Below, piece by piece: positions 11,940 through 22,312 of a DNA stretch of 64,000 bases. The first letter of the stretch is position 1; each line of letters starts with the position of its first letter. The notes under the pieces are model-generated. The model was not told the DNA's origin and did no database searches. It worked only from the letters and a program-made list of their open reading frames with translations. A program made the position numbers and the translations under genes. Location of the stretch: contig NC_134145.1 in the NCBI RefSeq assembly GCF_033958435.1, positions 40,017,501 through 40,081,500 of the forward strand, in the 5' to 3' direction. This DNA comes from Carettochelys insculpta (taxonomy: Eukaryota; Chordata; Testudines; Carettochelyidae).

Positions 11940-13338
11940 GGCTGCGTCTACACGTGCACGCTACTTCGAAGTAGCGGCAGTAACTTCGAAATAGCGCCCG
12001 TCACGTCTACACGTGTTGGGCGCTATTTTGAAGTTGAAATCGACGTTAGGCGGCGAGACGTCGAAGTCGCTAACCCCATGAGCGGATGGGAATAGCGCCC
12101 TACTTCGACGTTCAACATCGAAGTAGGGACGTGTAGACGATCCGCGTCCCGCAACATCGAAATAGCGGGGTCCTCCATGGCGGCCATCAGCTGGGGGGTT
12201 GAGAGATACTCTCTCTCCAGGGCTGCGTCTACACGTGCACGCTACTTCGAAGTAGCGGCAGTAACTTCGAAATAGCGCCCGTCACGTCTACACGTGTTGG
12301 GCGCTATTTCGAAGTTGAAATCGACATTAGGCGGCGAGACGTCGAAGTCGCTAACCCCATGAGCGGATGGGAATAGCGCCCTACTTCGACGTTCAACATC
12401 GAAGTAGGGACATGTAGACGATCCGCGTCCCGCAACATCGAAATAGCGGGGTCCTCCATGGCGGCCATCAGCTGTGGGGTTTCGAGATACTCTCTCTCCA
12501 GCCCTTGCGGGGCTCTGTGGTCACCGTGGGCAGCAGCCCTTAGCCCAGGGCTTCTGGCTGCTGCTGCTGCAGCTGGGGGTCCGTGCTGCATATACAGGGT
12601 CTGCAACTAGTTGTTGGCTCTGTGTATCTTGCACTGTTTAATGAAAGTGTGTCTGGGAGGGGCCCTTTAAGGGAGCGGCTTGCTGTTGAGTCCGCCCCGT
12701 GACCCTGTCTGCAGCTGTGCCTGGCTCCCTTATTTCGATGTGTGCTACTTTGCCGTGTAGACGTTCCCTCGTTGTGCCTATTTCGATGTTGGGCTGAGCA
12801 ACGTCGAAGTTGAACATCGACGTTGCCAGCCCTGGAGGACGTGTAGACGTTATTCATCGAAATAGCCTATTTCGATGTCGCAACATCGAAATAAGCTATT
12901 TCGAAGTTGGGTGCACGTGTAGACGTAGCCCAGCCCTTGCGGGGCTCTGTGGTCACCGTGGGCAGCAGCCCTTAGCCCAGGGCTCCTGGCTGCTGCTGCT
13001 GCAGCTGGGGGTCCGTGCTGCATATACAGGGTCTGCAACTAGTTGTTGGCTGTGTGTATCTTGCACTGTTTAATGAAAGTGTGTGTGGGAGGGGCCCTTT
13101 AAGGGAGCGACTTGCTGTTGAGTCCGCCCCGTGACCCTGTCTGCAGCTGTGCCTGGCTCCCTTATTTCGATGTGTGCTACTTTGGCGTGTAGACGTTCCC
13201 TCGCTGTGCCTATTTCGATGTTGGGCTGAGCAACGTCGAAGTTGAACATCGACGTTGCCAGCCCTGGAGGACGTGTAGACGTTATTCATCGAAATAGCCT
13301 GTTTCGATGTCGCGACATCGAAATAGCTAATTTCGAAG
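11940..13338 (+). mobile_element. Outer Harbinger MITE, interrupted by another copy
   Basis: The first part (11940-12220) runs from GGCTGCGTCTACACGTGC to CTCTCTCTCCAG. The second part resumes at 12931 with CAGCCCTTGCGGGGC and runs to about 13338. The interrupting copy (12221-12930) is flanked by CAG on both sides, and removing it with one CAG restores the family sequence CTCCAGCCCTTGCGG. The outer copy has lost its right terminus where it meets an inverted fragment. Confidence 0.85.
12221..12930 (+). mobile_element. Complete 710-bp Harbinger MITE with CAG duplication
   Basis: The termini are GGCTGCGTCTACACGTGCAC and, reversed, GGCTACGTCTACACGTGCAC. Flanking CAG at 12218-12220 and 12931-12933 is the target duplication. 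Its length equals that of the inverted copy at 13468-14177, and by eye the two are almost identical. The interior (reverse strand) keeps the transposase leader box CCCTTAAAGGGCCCCTCC and the first glutamine-rich codons of the C-type transposase, then jumps to the partner-gene end. It has no functional coding capacity. Confidence 0.9.
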
Positions 13339-13464
13339 TAGAGACATCGAAATAGGCTATTTCGATAAATAACGTCTACACGTCCTCCAGGGCTGGCAAC
13401 GTCGATGTTCAACTTCGACGTTGCGCAGCCCAACATCGAAATCGGCGCAGCGAGGGAACGTCTA
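13339..13464 (-). mobile_element. Inverted MITE fragment
   Basis: This piece of the same family runs in reverse orientation (ACATCGAAATAGGCTATTTC ... GCGAGGGAACGTCTA). It lacks its terminus at the left junction and stops at GAACGTCTA, where the family normally continues CACACCAAAG. It forms a head-to-head junction with the outer MITE, with both adjoining termini lost. Confidence 0.75.
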
Positions 13465-13467
13465 TTA

Positions 13468-14177
13468 GGCTACGTCTACACGTGCACCCAACATCGAAAT
13501 AGCTTATTTCGATGTTGCGCCATCGAAATAGACTATTTCGATGAATAACGTCTACACGTCCTCCAGGGCTGGCAACGTCGATGTTCAACTTCGACGTTGC
13601 TCAGCCCAACATCGAAATAGGCACAGCGAGGGAACGTCTACACACCAAAGTAGCACACATCGAAATAAGGGAGTCAGGCACAGCTGCAGACAGGGTCACG
13701 GGGCGGACTCAACAGCAAGTCGCTCCCTTAAAGGGCCCCTCCCAGACACACTTTCATTAAACAGTGCAAGATACACAGAGCCAACAACTAGTTGCAGACC
13801 CTGTATATGCAGCACGGACCCCCAGCTGCAGCAGCAGCAGCCAGAAGCCCTGGGCTAAGGGCTGCTGCCCACGGTGACCACAGAGCCCCGCAAGGGCTGG
13901 AGAGAGAGTATCTCTCAACCCCACAGCTGATGGCCGCCATGGAGGACCCCGCTATTTCGATGTTGCGGGACGCGGATCGTCTACACGTCCCTACTTCGAT
14001 GTTGAACGTCGAAGTAGGGCGCTATTCCCATCCGCTCATGGGGTTAGCGACTTCGACGTCTCGCCGCCTAACGTCGATTTCAACTTCGAAATAGCGCCCA
14101 ACACGTGTAGACGTGACGGGCGCTATTTCGAAGTTGGTGCCGCTACTTCGAAGTAGCGTGCACGTGTAGACGCAGCT
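13468..14177 (-). mobile_element. Complete 710-bp Harbinger MITE, inverted, TTA duplication
   Basis: The ends are GGCTACGTCTACACGTGCAC (13468) and, reversed, AGCTGCGTCTACACGTGCAC. TTA occurs at 13465-13467 and 14178-14180. It lies in opposite orientation to 12221-12930, giving a 710-bp inverted repeat with a 537-bp spacer. The TTAAAG leader box lies at about 13728-13733. The position of the C-family transposase start codon is ACG here, followed by codons for DPQLQQQQPEALG and a stop. ORFs seen in this cluster are therefore not independent genes. Confidence 0.9.
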
Positions 14178-14640
14178 TTAGGGACTAAAGCTATTCAGTC
14201 AATTGGCTCTCAGCTAAGTCTGTAGACCAGAGACTTCTCTCTCCTTTGTCAGTGATCTCAGTGCCTCTGGGGTTACATATACTTTATGAAAGTACAAAAC
14301 TTCTTCTACAAAATGTATCCATCTTTGCTAGCACAGTCCCTCCAAGGTCCAACAATTTCACATCTATACTTATACACCCTTCTTTTTCTATTCTACTTGA
14401 TGCCCACTTTGTTTCCCATGAATTCAAAATACTGCTAATTTTCTTTCTTTCTTAGAATTTAGGAAAATCGTTTTCCACCCAAACCATTTCCCAGCCTTAA
14501 TATATAAAGTCATAGGCATGGTCCATTCAGTAGTGTTGTTGTTAGTGAACAGAAATAGCAGTAAGGAAATATCAGTCATATAAATGTGGTCCTATACAGG
14601 CTATTCTGTCATTGTTTGAAATAATACCCAGGAAAAAACA
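14178..14640. other. No feature recognised
   Basis: Unique-looking AT-rich sequence between MITEs. The 69-codon ORF at 14246 has no recognisable domain. Confidence 0.5.
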
Positions 14641-14921
14641 CACTTTTCGAAAGAGCCCCGGCAACTGCGAAATCCCTTTATTCCTATCTGCTGTTAGGAA
14701 TAAGGGGATTTGGAAGCTGCCAGGGTCCTTTCAAAAAGGACCCCTGTCTGGACGAGCAGTGCAGCTGCAAGCCGCGTGAATTTCAAAGCGTCTTGGCCGC
14801 TGGCATTCTAATGAGGTGCAGAATGTGTATTTCAGTGCTTCATTGGTAAACTTCATTAGTAAACTTCGAAATGGCCATTGGCATGGACATTTCGAAGTTT
14901 TGGGCTAGTGTAGACATGGCC
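14641..14921. mobile_element. Half of a foldback MITE (19.6-kb family)
   Basis: The right end TGGGCTAGTGTAGACATGGCC (to 14921), the TTCGAAATGGCCATTGGCAT block and the TTATTCCTATCTG...AGGAATAAGGGG centre match the family at 19618-20053 and 22313-22746. The left outer arm is missing. The TAAACTTCATTAGTAAACTTC block contains a short local duplication. Confidence 0.7.
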
Positions 14922-15145
14922 TTTGTGTTTATGCTGCTCTAATGAGCTTTAATAGTATTTTGAGAGTTCAGGTAGGGAATTTGTGATCATTTTTAGTTTT
15001 GGTAGAAAATATGTCAATGTATTCACAAGACTTAAAGTTTTCATTAGAATTAATTACTGCATTTAGATAAGGATATTACATAAGAGGGAGATATTCTCAA
15101 AGGCCTAAATATCAGTTAGGGCTCTAACACCAATTAAAAGTCTAA

Positions 15146-15230
15146 GGCTGGGTCTACACTTGCCCCCAACTTCGAAGAGAACATGTTAATCAGGGCAATG
15201 GGAGATTACTAATGAAGTGCTGCAGTGAAT
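15146..15230 (+). mobile_element. Truncated MITE end
   Basis: This starts GGCTGGGTCTACACTTGCCC and continues GGGAGATTACTAATGAAGTG, matching the terminus of the MITE at 4884-5314. It then breaks into a T-rich run at about 15231. Confidence 0.65.
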
Positions 15231-15777
15231 ACTTTTTTTTTTTCTTTTTAAGTACAAATCACAGTATTTGGTGGAAAGAAGATAAATTGGCAGCCTTACG
15301 AAAAATCCATACATTTAAACTGAAAAATTTTCTAAGATTTTGCTTCATTCTCCAGCACTTTTCACACACACACACACACACACAACCCCCCCCATCTTAT
15401 CCCTTCTGACTTAAAAGGTAGCAAATGGCCTTGTATATCACACTTTCAATGGATGCATTTTACAGTCTATGGACACAATATGTGGAAGTGTGATGACTTG
15501 CTGTCTTTACAACAATGCATTTACTTTAAAACCACTTAAATGAAAACACTGCTGATCATTTTCCTACCCATTGTTGTATCAATGAGATGTGGTAAAGGGT
15601 CAGATCTTCAGCTGGTATGAATTGCCATAGTTCTATTGATTTTAGTGAAGCTATGCCATATTGTACCAGCTGAAGATATGGCCAAATAGGTTCTTCCAAG
15701 GTGATGGGATATATTTGTCTGGCTGTTTGATTTCAAATGAAATTGTGAGACGAAGAGTGTGAAATGAGGCGACAGTA
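15231..15777. other. Unannotated, with a (CA)11 run
   Basis: A T-rich run, then a CA dinucleotide repeat at 15363-15384 followed by a short C-run. Nothing else was recognised. Confidence 0.55.
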
Positions 15778-16080
15778 AGGTCAGGAGGGACCATCACAAT
15801 TATCCAGTCTGATGTACTGAACATGGCAGGCCACAGAACCTCACCCATCTCTGGAAACAGACCCCTAACCTCTGGCTGAGTTACGAAAGTCTTCATAGCA
15901 TGATTTAAAGACTGTAAGTTAGAGAATATTCAAAATATACACTTGTTTAAACCTGCAAGTGAGCCAGGATCCATTCTGCAGTGGAAGGAAAACAAAGCAA
16001 ATGAACAAAAAACCAGGATCTCTGCCAGTCTGATGTGGGGGAAAATTCTTTCCTGATCCCAAATATGGGCATGTGAAGAG
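15778..16080 (-). repeat. Probable CR1-like LINE 3' remnant
   Basis: The sequence (AGGAGGGACCATCACAATTA, ACCCCTAACCTCTGGCTGAG, TCTGCCAGTCTGATGTGGGG) resembles a widespread sauropsid repeat. I read it as a CR1-related LINE end in reverse orientation. No ORF or poly-tail is recognisable, so the family call is from memory of the consensus and is tentative. Confidence 0.45.
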
Positions 16081-16151
16081 AGGTGTCCTGGGAGAGGGTC
16101 AGGACACCCCTCTTCACACCCATGAGCGTGCTTGCTCTCTGCTTCCTGTAG

Positions 16152-16915
16152 GTCATAAGCTCCATCAACCAGATGCTGCTCCAGCGGGTTGTGTATGTCA
16201 GGGACTTAGATGTGGTTGTTGCAGGGTTCACTGACCTAGGCTTCCCCCATTATTCTGGAGTGATCAACGGCATGCACGTTGCCATCAGAGCCCTGGATCG
16301 CAGAGCTGGCTGATAAGTGAACTGCAAAGGCCACCATTCTATTCTGCTACAGGTGCTGGTGGCCCCTCAGGTCTGGTTTATGGATGTTTACATGGGCTGA
16401 CCCAACCTGGCGCATGATGTGTGGATGTTCTGGAGCTCCAGCCTGTACCGCAGGAAGGAGGCAAGGACCTATATCCCCAGCAGGAGTGTGCTGTTGGGGA
16501 CCTGCCCCTCTGCGGGGTTGGCAACCCTGCCTAACCTCTGCAGCTCTGGATCATGCGACCGTACATGGGCTACCTCACTCTCACCCTGGAGCTATTCAAC
16601 AGCCATCTCGCTGGGCATGCTACCCTGTTGAGTGCACATTTGGCCACTTAAACGCAAGATTGAGGTGAATTACTTAAAAGCAAGATTTAGGTGCCTCCTA
16701 ATGCACCTCAGTGTTGGAGTGGACAATATCCCCAGGTCATGGGGGCCTGCTGTGCCTTCTACAACCTCATTGAGGCCTGGGAAGAGACCTTCCCCCAGGG
16801 GAACAAACATCCCATCATGGCCCCAGACCACCAGATCCCCTATGGTGGGATGTGCATGTGGGAAGCCCTCTGGGAGGCTTTTGCCCACAGGCCAGAGGAA
16901 CCTGTGGGTGTGTGA
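16152..16915 (+). pseudogene. PIF/Harbinger transposase exon 2, decayed (element A)
   Basis: A Harbinger transposase catalyses DDE-type cut-and-paste integration at 3-bp targets. The readable order is VISSINQMLLQRVVY, GFTDLGFPHYSGVINGMHVAI, (two stops near 16312-16317), VNCKGHHSILLQVLV, FMDVYMG, RKEARTYIPS, RPYMGY, RFRCLLMHLSVGVDNIP, and GACCAFYNLIEAWEETFPQGN, ending in TGA about 16913. The first catalytic aspartate position (LDGTH in element C) reads INGMH, so it is lost. The exon starts after an acceptor CTTCCTGTAG, as in elements C and E. The first exon is not recognisable upstream. Frame changes are frequent. Confidence 0.8.
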
Positions 16916-16929
16916 GGCTGGGTTTGCAG

Positions 16930-17450
16930 CTCAGCAAGGGTCATGCACACCATGCACAGAATGCCCACCATCTTTGCTCACATGTCCCACTGCCAGGCCA
17001 TGTCAGCCTCCTTCAGCACCAGCTGCTGCTTCACCAGAACATTCTGGTGGTGGAGGACAGCCATGTAGATGGCAGCTTCATTCTCTCACCTGCAGCAATG
17101 TGGTCTCCATCTATGGGTCCACCGCCACCCTGTGTGTGGGTGGTCCTGTCCTTTAAGCCCTCACTCCTGGACTCCACTGCATGACAGCCTGGATTTGGCT
17201 AGCTGGCCCCGGGTGTGTGCTGGGGCTCTCCTGGCCCTCAGATGGCACAGCTGTAAGGGATGGAAAGAGAGAGGGAAAGACAACCACACAATCCCACAGT
17301 CTGGCCCTGATTGCCATGCCCCCTGCCTCACCTTGCCCCCCTGTGGACAGCTGCTGTTGTTACCTACCAGCTCTGCTCTTTTGGGGAACCAGGGCATGAC
17401 CACCTGTCAGACCTATGCTCTTGGGGAGCCAGGGAGTGATACTCACTGAA
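16930..17450 (-). pseudogene. Harbinger Myb-like partner, C-terminal exon remnant (element A)
   Basis: Reverse-strand translation around 17090-16950 gives AAIYMAVLHHQNVLVKQQLV and LKEADMAWQWDM, then AKMVGILCMV. This is homologous to the C-terminal helical segment in element B (ATLYMAAFCKQNQLLRERLV...). The segment is convergent with the transposase pseudogene. The Myb/SANT exon was not found downstream, where LTR-like sequence begins. Assignment is by comparison between copies in this window. Confidence 0.6.
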
Positions 17451-17459
17451 AGCTAATCC

Positions 17460-18440
17460 CCTTCCCTCGGGCCTTTGTTTGAATCAAGGACAAAGCACTG
17501 AAACTGGCAGGGGTAGATACATCGAAATCCCACCAAGGATGATTGGATTAAGAAAACACCCATAGCCTCATTTGCATTCACAGAAATGCATTTAGTATAA
17601 TGAATGGAGAATAGTTCTTCCAAAGCAGGAATTTCACTGTATTATGGAATACTGAAAGCAGAGAAGCACTGCCTGATGGGAAATCTCTGCTCCAGATGCT
17701 AATAAACCCAGGCCTGCTCGCACCCAACTTAGTCATTAGCAGACCAGTTCTAGTAGTGGATCCTATTGATATCCAAAATACTGAAACTGCCTAGTTGCAT
17801 TGTGAGCTCTTTCAAAGAACATCACTCATTGTCAAGTATGAGCTGTCACTATTCTCTTGCCTCTGTTTACCCACAAACAAATCAAGTGTTCTTCTTGGAA
17901 CTATTGTCCTGTCCCTACAAAACCACCTACAAAACTATTGTCCTGTCCCTACAAAACCACCTCAAGAAACAGCTCTGATGCCTGGATGTAAAGTCTTCGT
18001 CAGTTTAATTGAAAATTCATCATCTTCTGCCTGATCATGCTGGAGGCTCTGCTTATCTCTTGCCTTCTGGACCCCGCCAGCTACCATCACCATCTGGGAC
18101 CATCACCATCACCCATCTGGGACCACTGGTCAGTGTAAGCGCCACAGAATGGTGAGAGCTCTCTCTCTCTTTCTCTGTCTAGATATAGCCTCCTAACCTT
18201 GCTTTATGTAATTATTTATGTGGTTTGCTAGCCCTAACATTTGTAATTAATTTATTTACTATTGTAACTGTTAAATATATATTCACTACCCAAAAATAAA
18301 TAACTTTCCTTGTTCAACTGGTTGCTTCTCTCTTTTTCATTCACTCTTGCTCATGCTTCCTCAGGGGTGTCGTCCTGGCTTCCTCATTCACTCTACCACA
18401 ATGCTTCTGGTACTTAAGGTAAAAGATCCTTGTGGTGCCC
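17460..18440 (+). mobile_element. Possible solo LTR or LTR remnant
   Basis: The block is foreign to the Harbinger remains before it. Features that suggest an LTR are a TAAATATATA box near 18271, AATAAATAA near 18293-18301, and downstream pyrimidine-rich sequence ending near ACTCTACCACA (about 18399). Clear TG...CA ends, a primer-binding site and a target duplication were not found. It contains a 34-bp tandem duplication at 17901-17968. Other explanations remain open. Confidence 0.3.
17901..17968. repeat. 34-bp tandem duplication, two units
   Basis: CTATTGTCCTGTCCCTACAA... is repeated directly at 17901-17934 and 17935-17968. The units differ only near their ends. Probably a local replication duplication. 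Confidence 0.9.
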
Positions 18441-18653
18441 AGTAATCATGTGAGGTTTGCCCATCAAGTAGGCAACTAGTAGAATGATTGGGCTCCGAAA
18501 GTGGAGACTGGGGAGGAGGTGCTGAATGGGAGTGGCATATGAAGGTGGCAGCTGAGAGTGTTGTTTAACCCCAACAGAGTCCAAGGGCACATAAAGGTCA
18601 CAGATTGTCAGCTTGTAGGTGCTGATTAACTGGTCCTCTCAGATGAGCTCTGG

Positions 18654-18656
<3 letters not shown>

Positions 18657-18686
<30 letters not shown>
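18657..18686. repeat. (TG)15 microsatellite
   Basis: An uninterrupted TG run of fifteen units. Confidence 0.95.
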
Positions 18687-18688
<2 letters not shown>

Positions 18689-19084
18689 TCCAGGGTGGGA
18701 AGAACTTGATCGTGTGGACCCTGAGTCAGGCAGAATAGCTCTATTGGGAGGTAATAAGCAGAAGGGAAAAGTCAAACTCCTTAGGAACACTAGTAGCACA
18801 AGCAGCAAACAGATAGAATTATTCACCTCTCCCCCTGTAGCCCCAAATAAATGAGCATACCCCAGAGTAACTGGCAAATCTGGTAACACCTCCACCCTGG
18901 GCCAAGGGAAAGAGTGTCCCCGTAGCAGCGGCATGTGTACCCCACATGGTGGCCTGTGCCACACCTGGCCTCCGCAACACCTTGGACATGATATTGGACA
19001 TTGTGGGGCTCCCAGCCCCCTCACAGGCTAATGGGCAAGGAGGGGTCATCCAGTCACAGAGGAGGCCCTGCTTTGGTGGTAGGT

Positions 19085-19480
19085 GAGCTGGGCACAGCCT
19101 GGACCTTTATGATGCCTCTGACCCCCTGCTGGCCTTGTGGCCCCAACCCACCATAGCCTGAACCTCCTGCCAGCCCTGCAGACCCAACCCACTGCATCCT
19201 GATGCCCCCGCCAGCCTGCAGACTCAACCTGATGCAGCCTTCACCCCCTCCCACCCAACCCAGGGACCGAACCTGCAACAGCCTGAACACATCCCTTCCC
19301 TCCCCCACTGCAGCCTTAACAATCCACCCTCTCTGTGGACTCACCCTGCCACAGCCTTAATGTCCCCCATGCGCCCCATGAACCCAAACCACCACTTTGT
19401 TTTAACCCTCCCTGCCCCTTATGGCCCCAAACTGCCCCCCAGCCTTTAAACCTCTTCAACCCCATCCCCAACCCAAAGTT
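19085..19480. repeat. Degenerate GC-rich minisatellite, about 40-bp period
   Basis: Imperfect units of the form CTGC(C/T)(A/G)GCC.TG.(A/G)GACCCAACCCAC.G(C)AGCCTGA(A/C)... recur, for example near 19129, 19170 and 19210. They become less regular toward 19480. The translation is proline-rich in several frames, but nothing indicates a real gene. Confidence 0.5.
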
Positions 19481-19617
19481 CACTTACCTTTCAAAATCAG
19501 TACCACATGCTGCCACTCCTTTGCTGAATTAAGAGCACTTGGAACCAATCAGAGACTTCTATGTGTATTAGGAAGTTTCCACCAACGAGCAGAAAGATGG
19601 GAACCAATTGTGCTCAT

Positions 19618-20053
19618 GGCTATGTCTACACTAGCCAAAAACTTCGAAATTGCCATGCAAATGACCATTTCAAAGTTTACTAATGAAGTGCTGAAATACA
19701 TATTCAGTGCCTCATTAGCATGCGGGTGGCAGCGGCACTTCGAAATTGACGCTGCTCACCGCCGCGCGGCTCGTCCAGACGGGGATCCTTTTCGAAAGGA
19801 CCCCAGCTACTTCAAAGTCCCCTTATTCCCATATGTTCATAGGAATAAGGGGACTTCAAAGTAGCCGGGGTCCTTTCGAAAAGGAGACCCGTCTGGACGA
19901 GCCACATGGCAGTGAGCAGCGTCAATTTCGAAGTGCCGCGGCCACCCGCATGCTAATGAGGCACTGAATATGTATTTCAGCACTTCATTAGTAAACTTCG
20001 AAATGGCCATTTGCATGGCCATGTCGAAGTTTTTGGCTAAAGTAGACACGGCC
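19618..20053. mobile_element. Near-perfect 436-bp foldback MITE
   Basis: The ends are GGCTATGTCTACACTAGCC and, reversed, GGCCGTGTCTACTTTAGCC. The arms match over almost the full length (AACTTCGAAATTGCCATGCA, CATTAGCATGCGGGTGGC, CGTCCAGACGGGGATCC, CCCTTATTCCCATATG) and meet at a centre near 19832-19836. A transcript could fold into a hairpin of about 215 bp. Flanks are CAT and ATA, so no clean 3-bp duplication is visible. The same family is at 22313-22746 and partly at 14641. Confidence 0.85.
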
Positions 20054-21098
20054 ATAGTGAGGCATGAATCTGTAACTGGGGTAGATCCACTGAAAAACAG
20101 TTAACATTAATATTCAATAAAACATGGGATGTAATTAAAAAGGTCTGAACATAAACATCTGATATTCATGGCTTAGTGCAGGAAGAAGAATTTACAGCAG
20201 AAAAATCAGTGTGTGGAATTAAAGTGTTATGATGAGAAGATTCTTGCTTCACGGCAACTTTATTGTGCAGCCTTCATGATTTGTAATATAGCAAAACATA
20301 ATCTAAGAGTGTACATTATTTATAAGAAGTTAGAAGCAGGTATAACTAGCTTGAAAAGTGCTGAAGGAGAATATGTCAAAGTACTGCCTTGTGACTCTTT
20401 ATCTACCACCTCACCTTGCAAAGCACATAAATGAAGCCAGACTTAAATAAAAGGTCATGGAAAGAAATATTTGGCAGGCAGCAGCTACAAGCAGATGAAC
20501 TCTCTTGATACCCACATTACATAGCTAGAAGCTAACAATGATTAGAAAAGCTTCAACAAGAAAAAGAAGAGGACACTGGAAATACCATTTGGACAACTAT
20601 GTCCAAAACTTCTAGTTTCCTTTCCCTCATACTGCTAAAAGAATTAAATTCATAACTTTTCTTGCTGGGTCACAGAAGGTCACATTTTTTAAACTTCTGT
20701 TTGTATGCACACAAGTACTTTATTTATCAAAAATTAGTTGTTGAATACATAATACAGTAACTAGTGCTCTCTTTTTGTGGTTAGTTTTTTGTGGTACATG
20801 CATAACTCAGCGATCTCTAGCTGGCTCTATATTCTTGATTAACAATTTATATTAAGTAGTACTGTACTGTGATAGCCTCATTGATAATGAGAAGTACCTT
20901 TTGCTACAAGTGGTCCCATTGATGTCAGTGGTGTTAAGAACCACTGTAAGAACCATTGCCAAGAAACACTGTAAGGCAGCACAATATTAGCCTAAGTGAC
21001 AAATGAGAACATTTATCAAATAATTTATCTGAAGAGGGTTTCTCAATTTTAGTATTAGACTTAAACATGAAGCTCTAAATTACATGCATAACATCAAG
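20054..21098. other. No feature recognised
   Basis: AT-rich sequence. The 73-codon ORF at 20213 shows no known domain. Confidence 0.5.
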
Positions 21099-21100
21099 AG

Positions 21101-21432
21101 TGCGTCTACACTCGCTGGCTACTTTGAAGTAGCCAGCACAATGTCAAAATAGCACGCGTTGCATCTACACGCGCTGTGCGCTATTTCGACGTTTAAATCG
21201 ACGTTAGGTGGCGAGACGTCGAAATCCCTGTTCCTATCCGAAGATGGGAATAGCGCCCTACTTCAACATTCAATGTCGAAGTAGGGCATGTGTAGATGAT
21301 CCGCGTCCCGCTACTTCTAAATAGTGCGGTCCTCCATGGCGGCAATCAGCTGAGGGGTTGAGACACTCTGTCCAGGTGCTATGGTCCCCACGCGCAGCAG
21401 CCCTTAAAGTACCACGTACCCGGATTTCCTGA
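21101..21432 (+). mobile_element. Terminal fragment of a C-family Harbinger element
   Basis: The sequence runs from the terminus GTGCGTCTACACTCGCTGGC through the GACGTCGAA, GATCCGCGTCCCGC and CTCCATGGCGG blocks. It continues past the deletion point of the 710-bp MITEs into GCAGCAGCCCTTAAAGTACC and ATTTCCTG. That last part matches the leader of the partner gene in element C (28861-28912, reversed). It therefore derives from a longer, gene-bearing copy rather than from the short MITE. Truncated on its right. Confidence 0.75.
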
Positions 21433-22312
21433 CTTGGTTAGGACTTTTTATGTAGCCTGATATAAACTAGGCAAATGTGTATATGAGTTGATGGATCCTC
21501 TGGAAGACCTCTAAGTACCTCCAGTGGTAAGATGTGCCCTGGCTGAGAACCATTTGTCCAAATAATAGCTAGTTTTGCCTCAAGGCAAGGGACTGAACTA
21601 GATGATACACTGTGGTCCCATCTAGTCTTACATTTCTACAACTCTTTGATTATAAAATCAATCTACTTATTTTGTTTGAAAAACTTGTCATCCTCCCTGA
21701 GTTTTACTGAAAAATAATTTATTCCTCAGGTTTACAAGATCTTTAAAAGGCTGTCATCTAGTTTAAAAAACAAACCTATTCTGTGAAAAGAAATCCAATA
21801 TTATTGGAGTTGTTCCTTTGAATTGAGATGTCTCCTCTCAAATAATTCTTAAACCTATTTTAGATTACAGAATGGTATTTTCTGAAGATGTCTGGTGAGC
21901 TATTCAGAAATAAATCATTGAAGAGGAGGTATACAATATATTTAGAACTCCATTCTCAAACACAGAGGAAACTATAAACAACTAATATAAATTATAGGAG
22001 ACTGATTCATAAAAATAATACAGAAGTTGGCTGTGAGCTTTTTATTCAGACAGCAAGTCTTTTGTTTAGAAGACTATGAAGCAAATGTGTAATGTCTACT
22101 CTACCCCCAACCCCATAACAAGTTCTTCCATTTTCCTATAATTGCTTATTTAAAAGAGACCTTTTTTTGAAGTTACTTTCTAGTAAAGATGATTACTTTC
22201 AGCTCTGTTAGTCACCGTATGTCTCTTCCTTATTTTTCTTTCTATTCAGGCATAATTTAGTTCTTATCTGAATTAATTTAGCTCAGATTACCATCAGATT
22301 TTGTATCTAGAT
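21433..22312. other. No feature recognised
   Basis: AT-rich sequence between two transposon fragments. No ORF with a domain. Confidence 0.5.

Noticed and set aside
12304..14094. Several 62-154-codon ORFs on both strands (for example beginning MQTLYMQHGPP or MNNVYTSSRAG)
   Set aside because: They recur once per MITE copy and follow the palindromic ends and transposase leader. They are translations of non-autonomous element sequence, not genes.
11785..14177. CRISPR-like array from recurring GTCTACACG and TTCGAAG motifs
   Set aside because: The motifs belong to inverted terminal and subterminal repeats of nested transposons, have irregular spacing, and the genome is eukaryotic.
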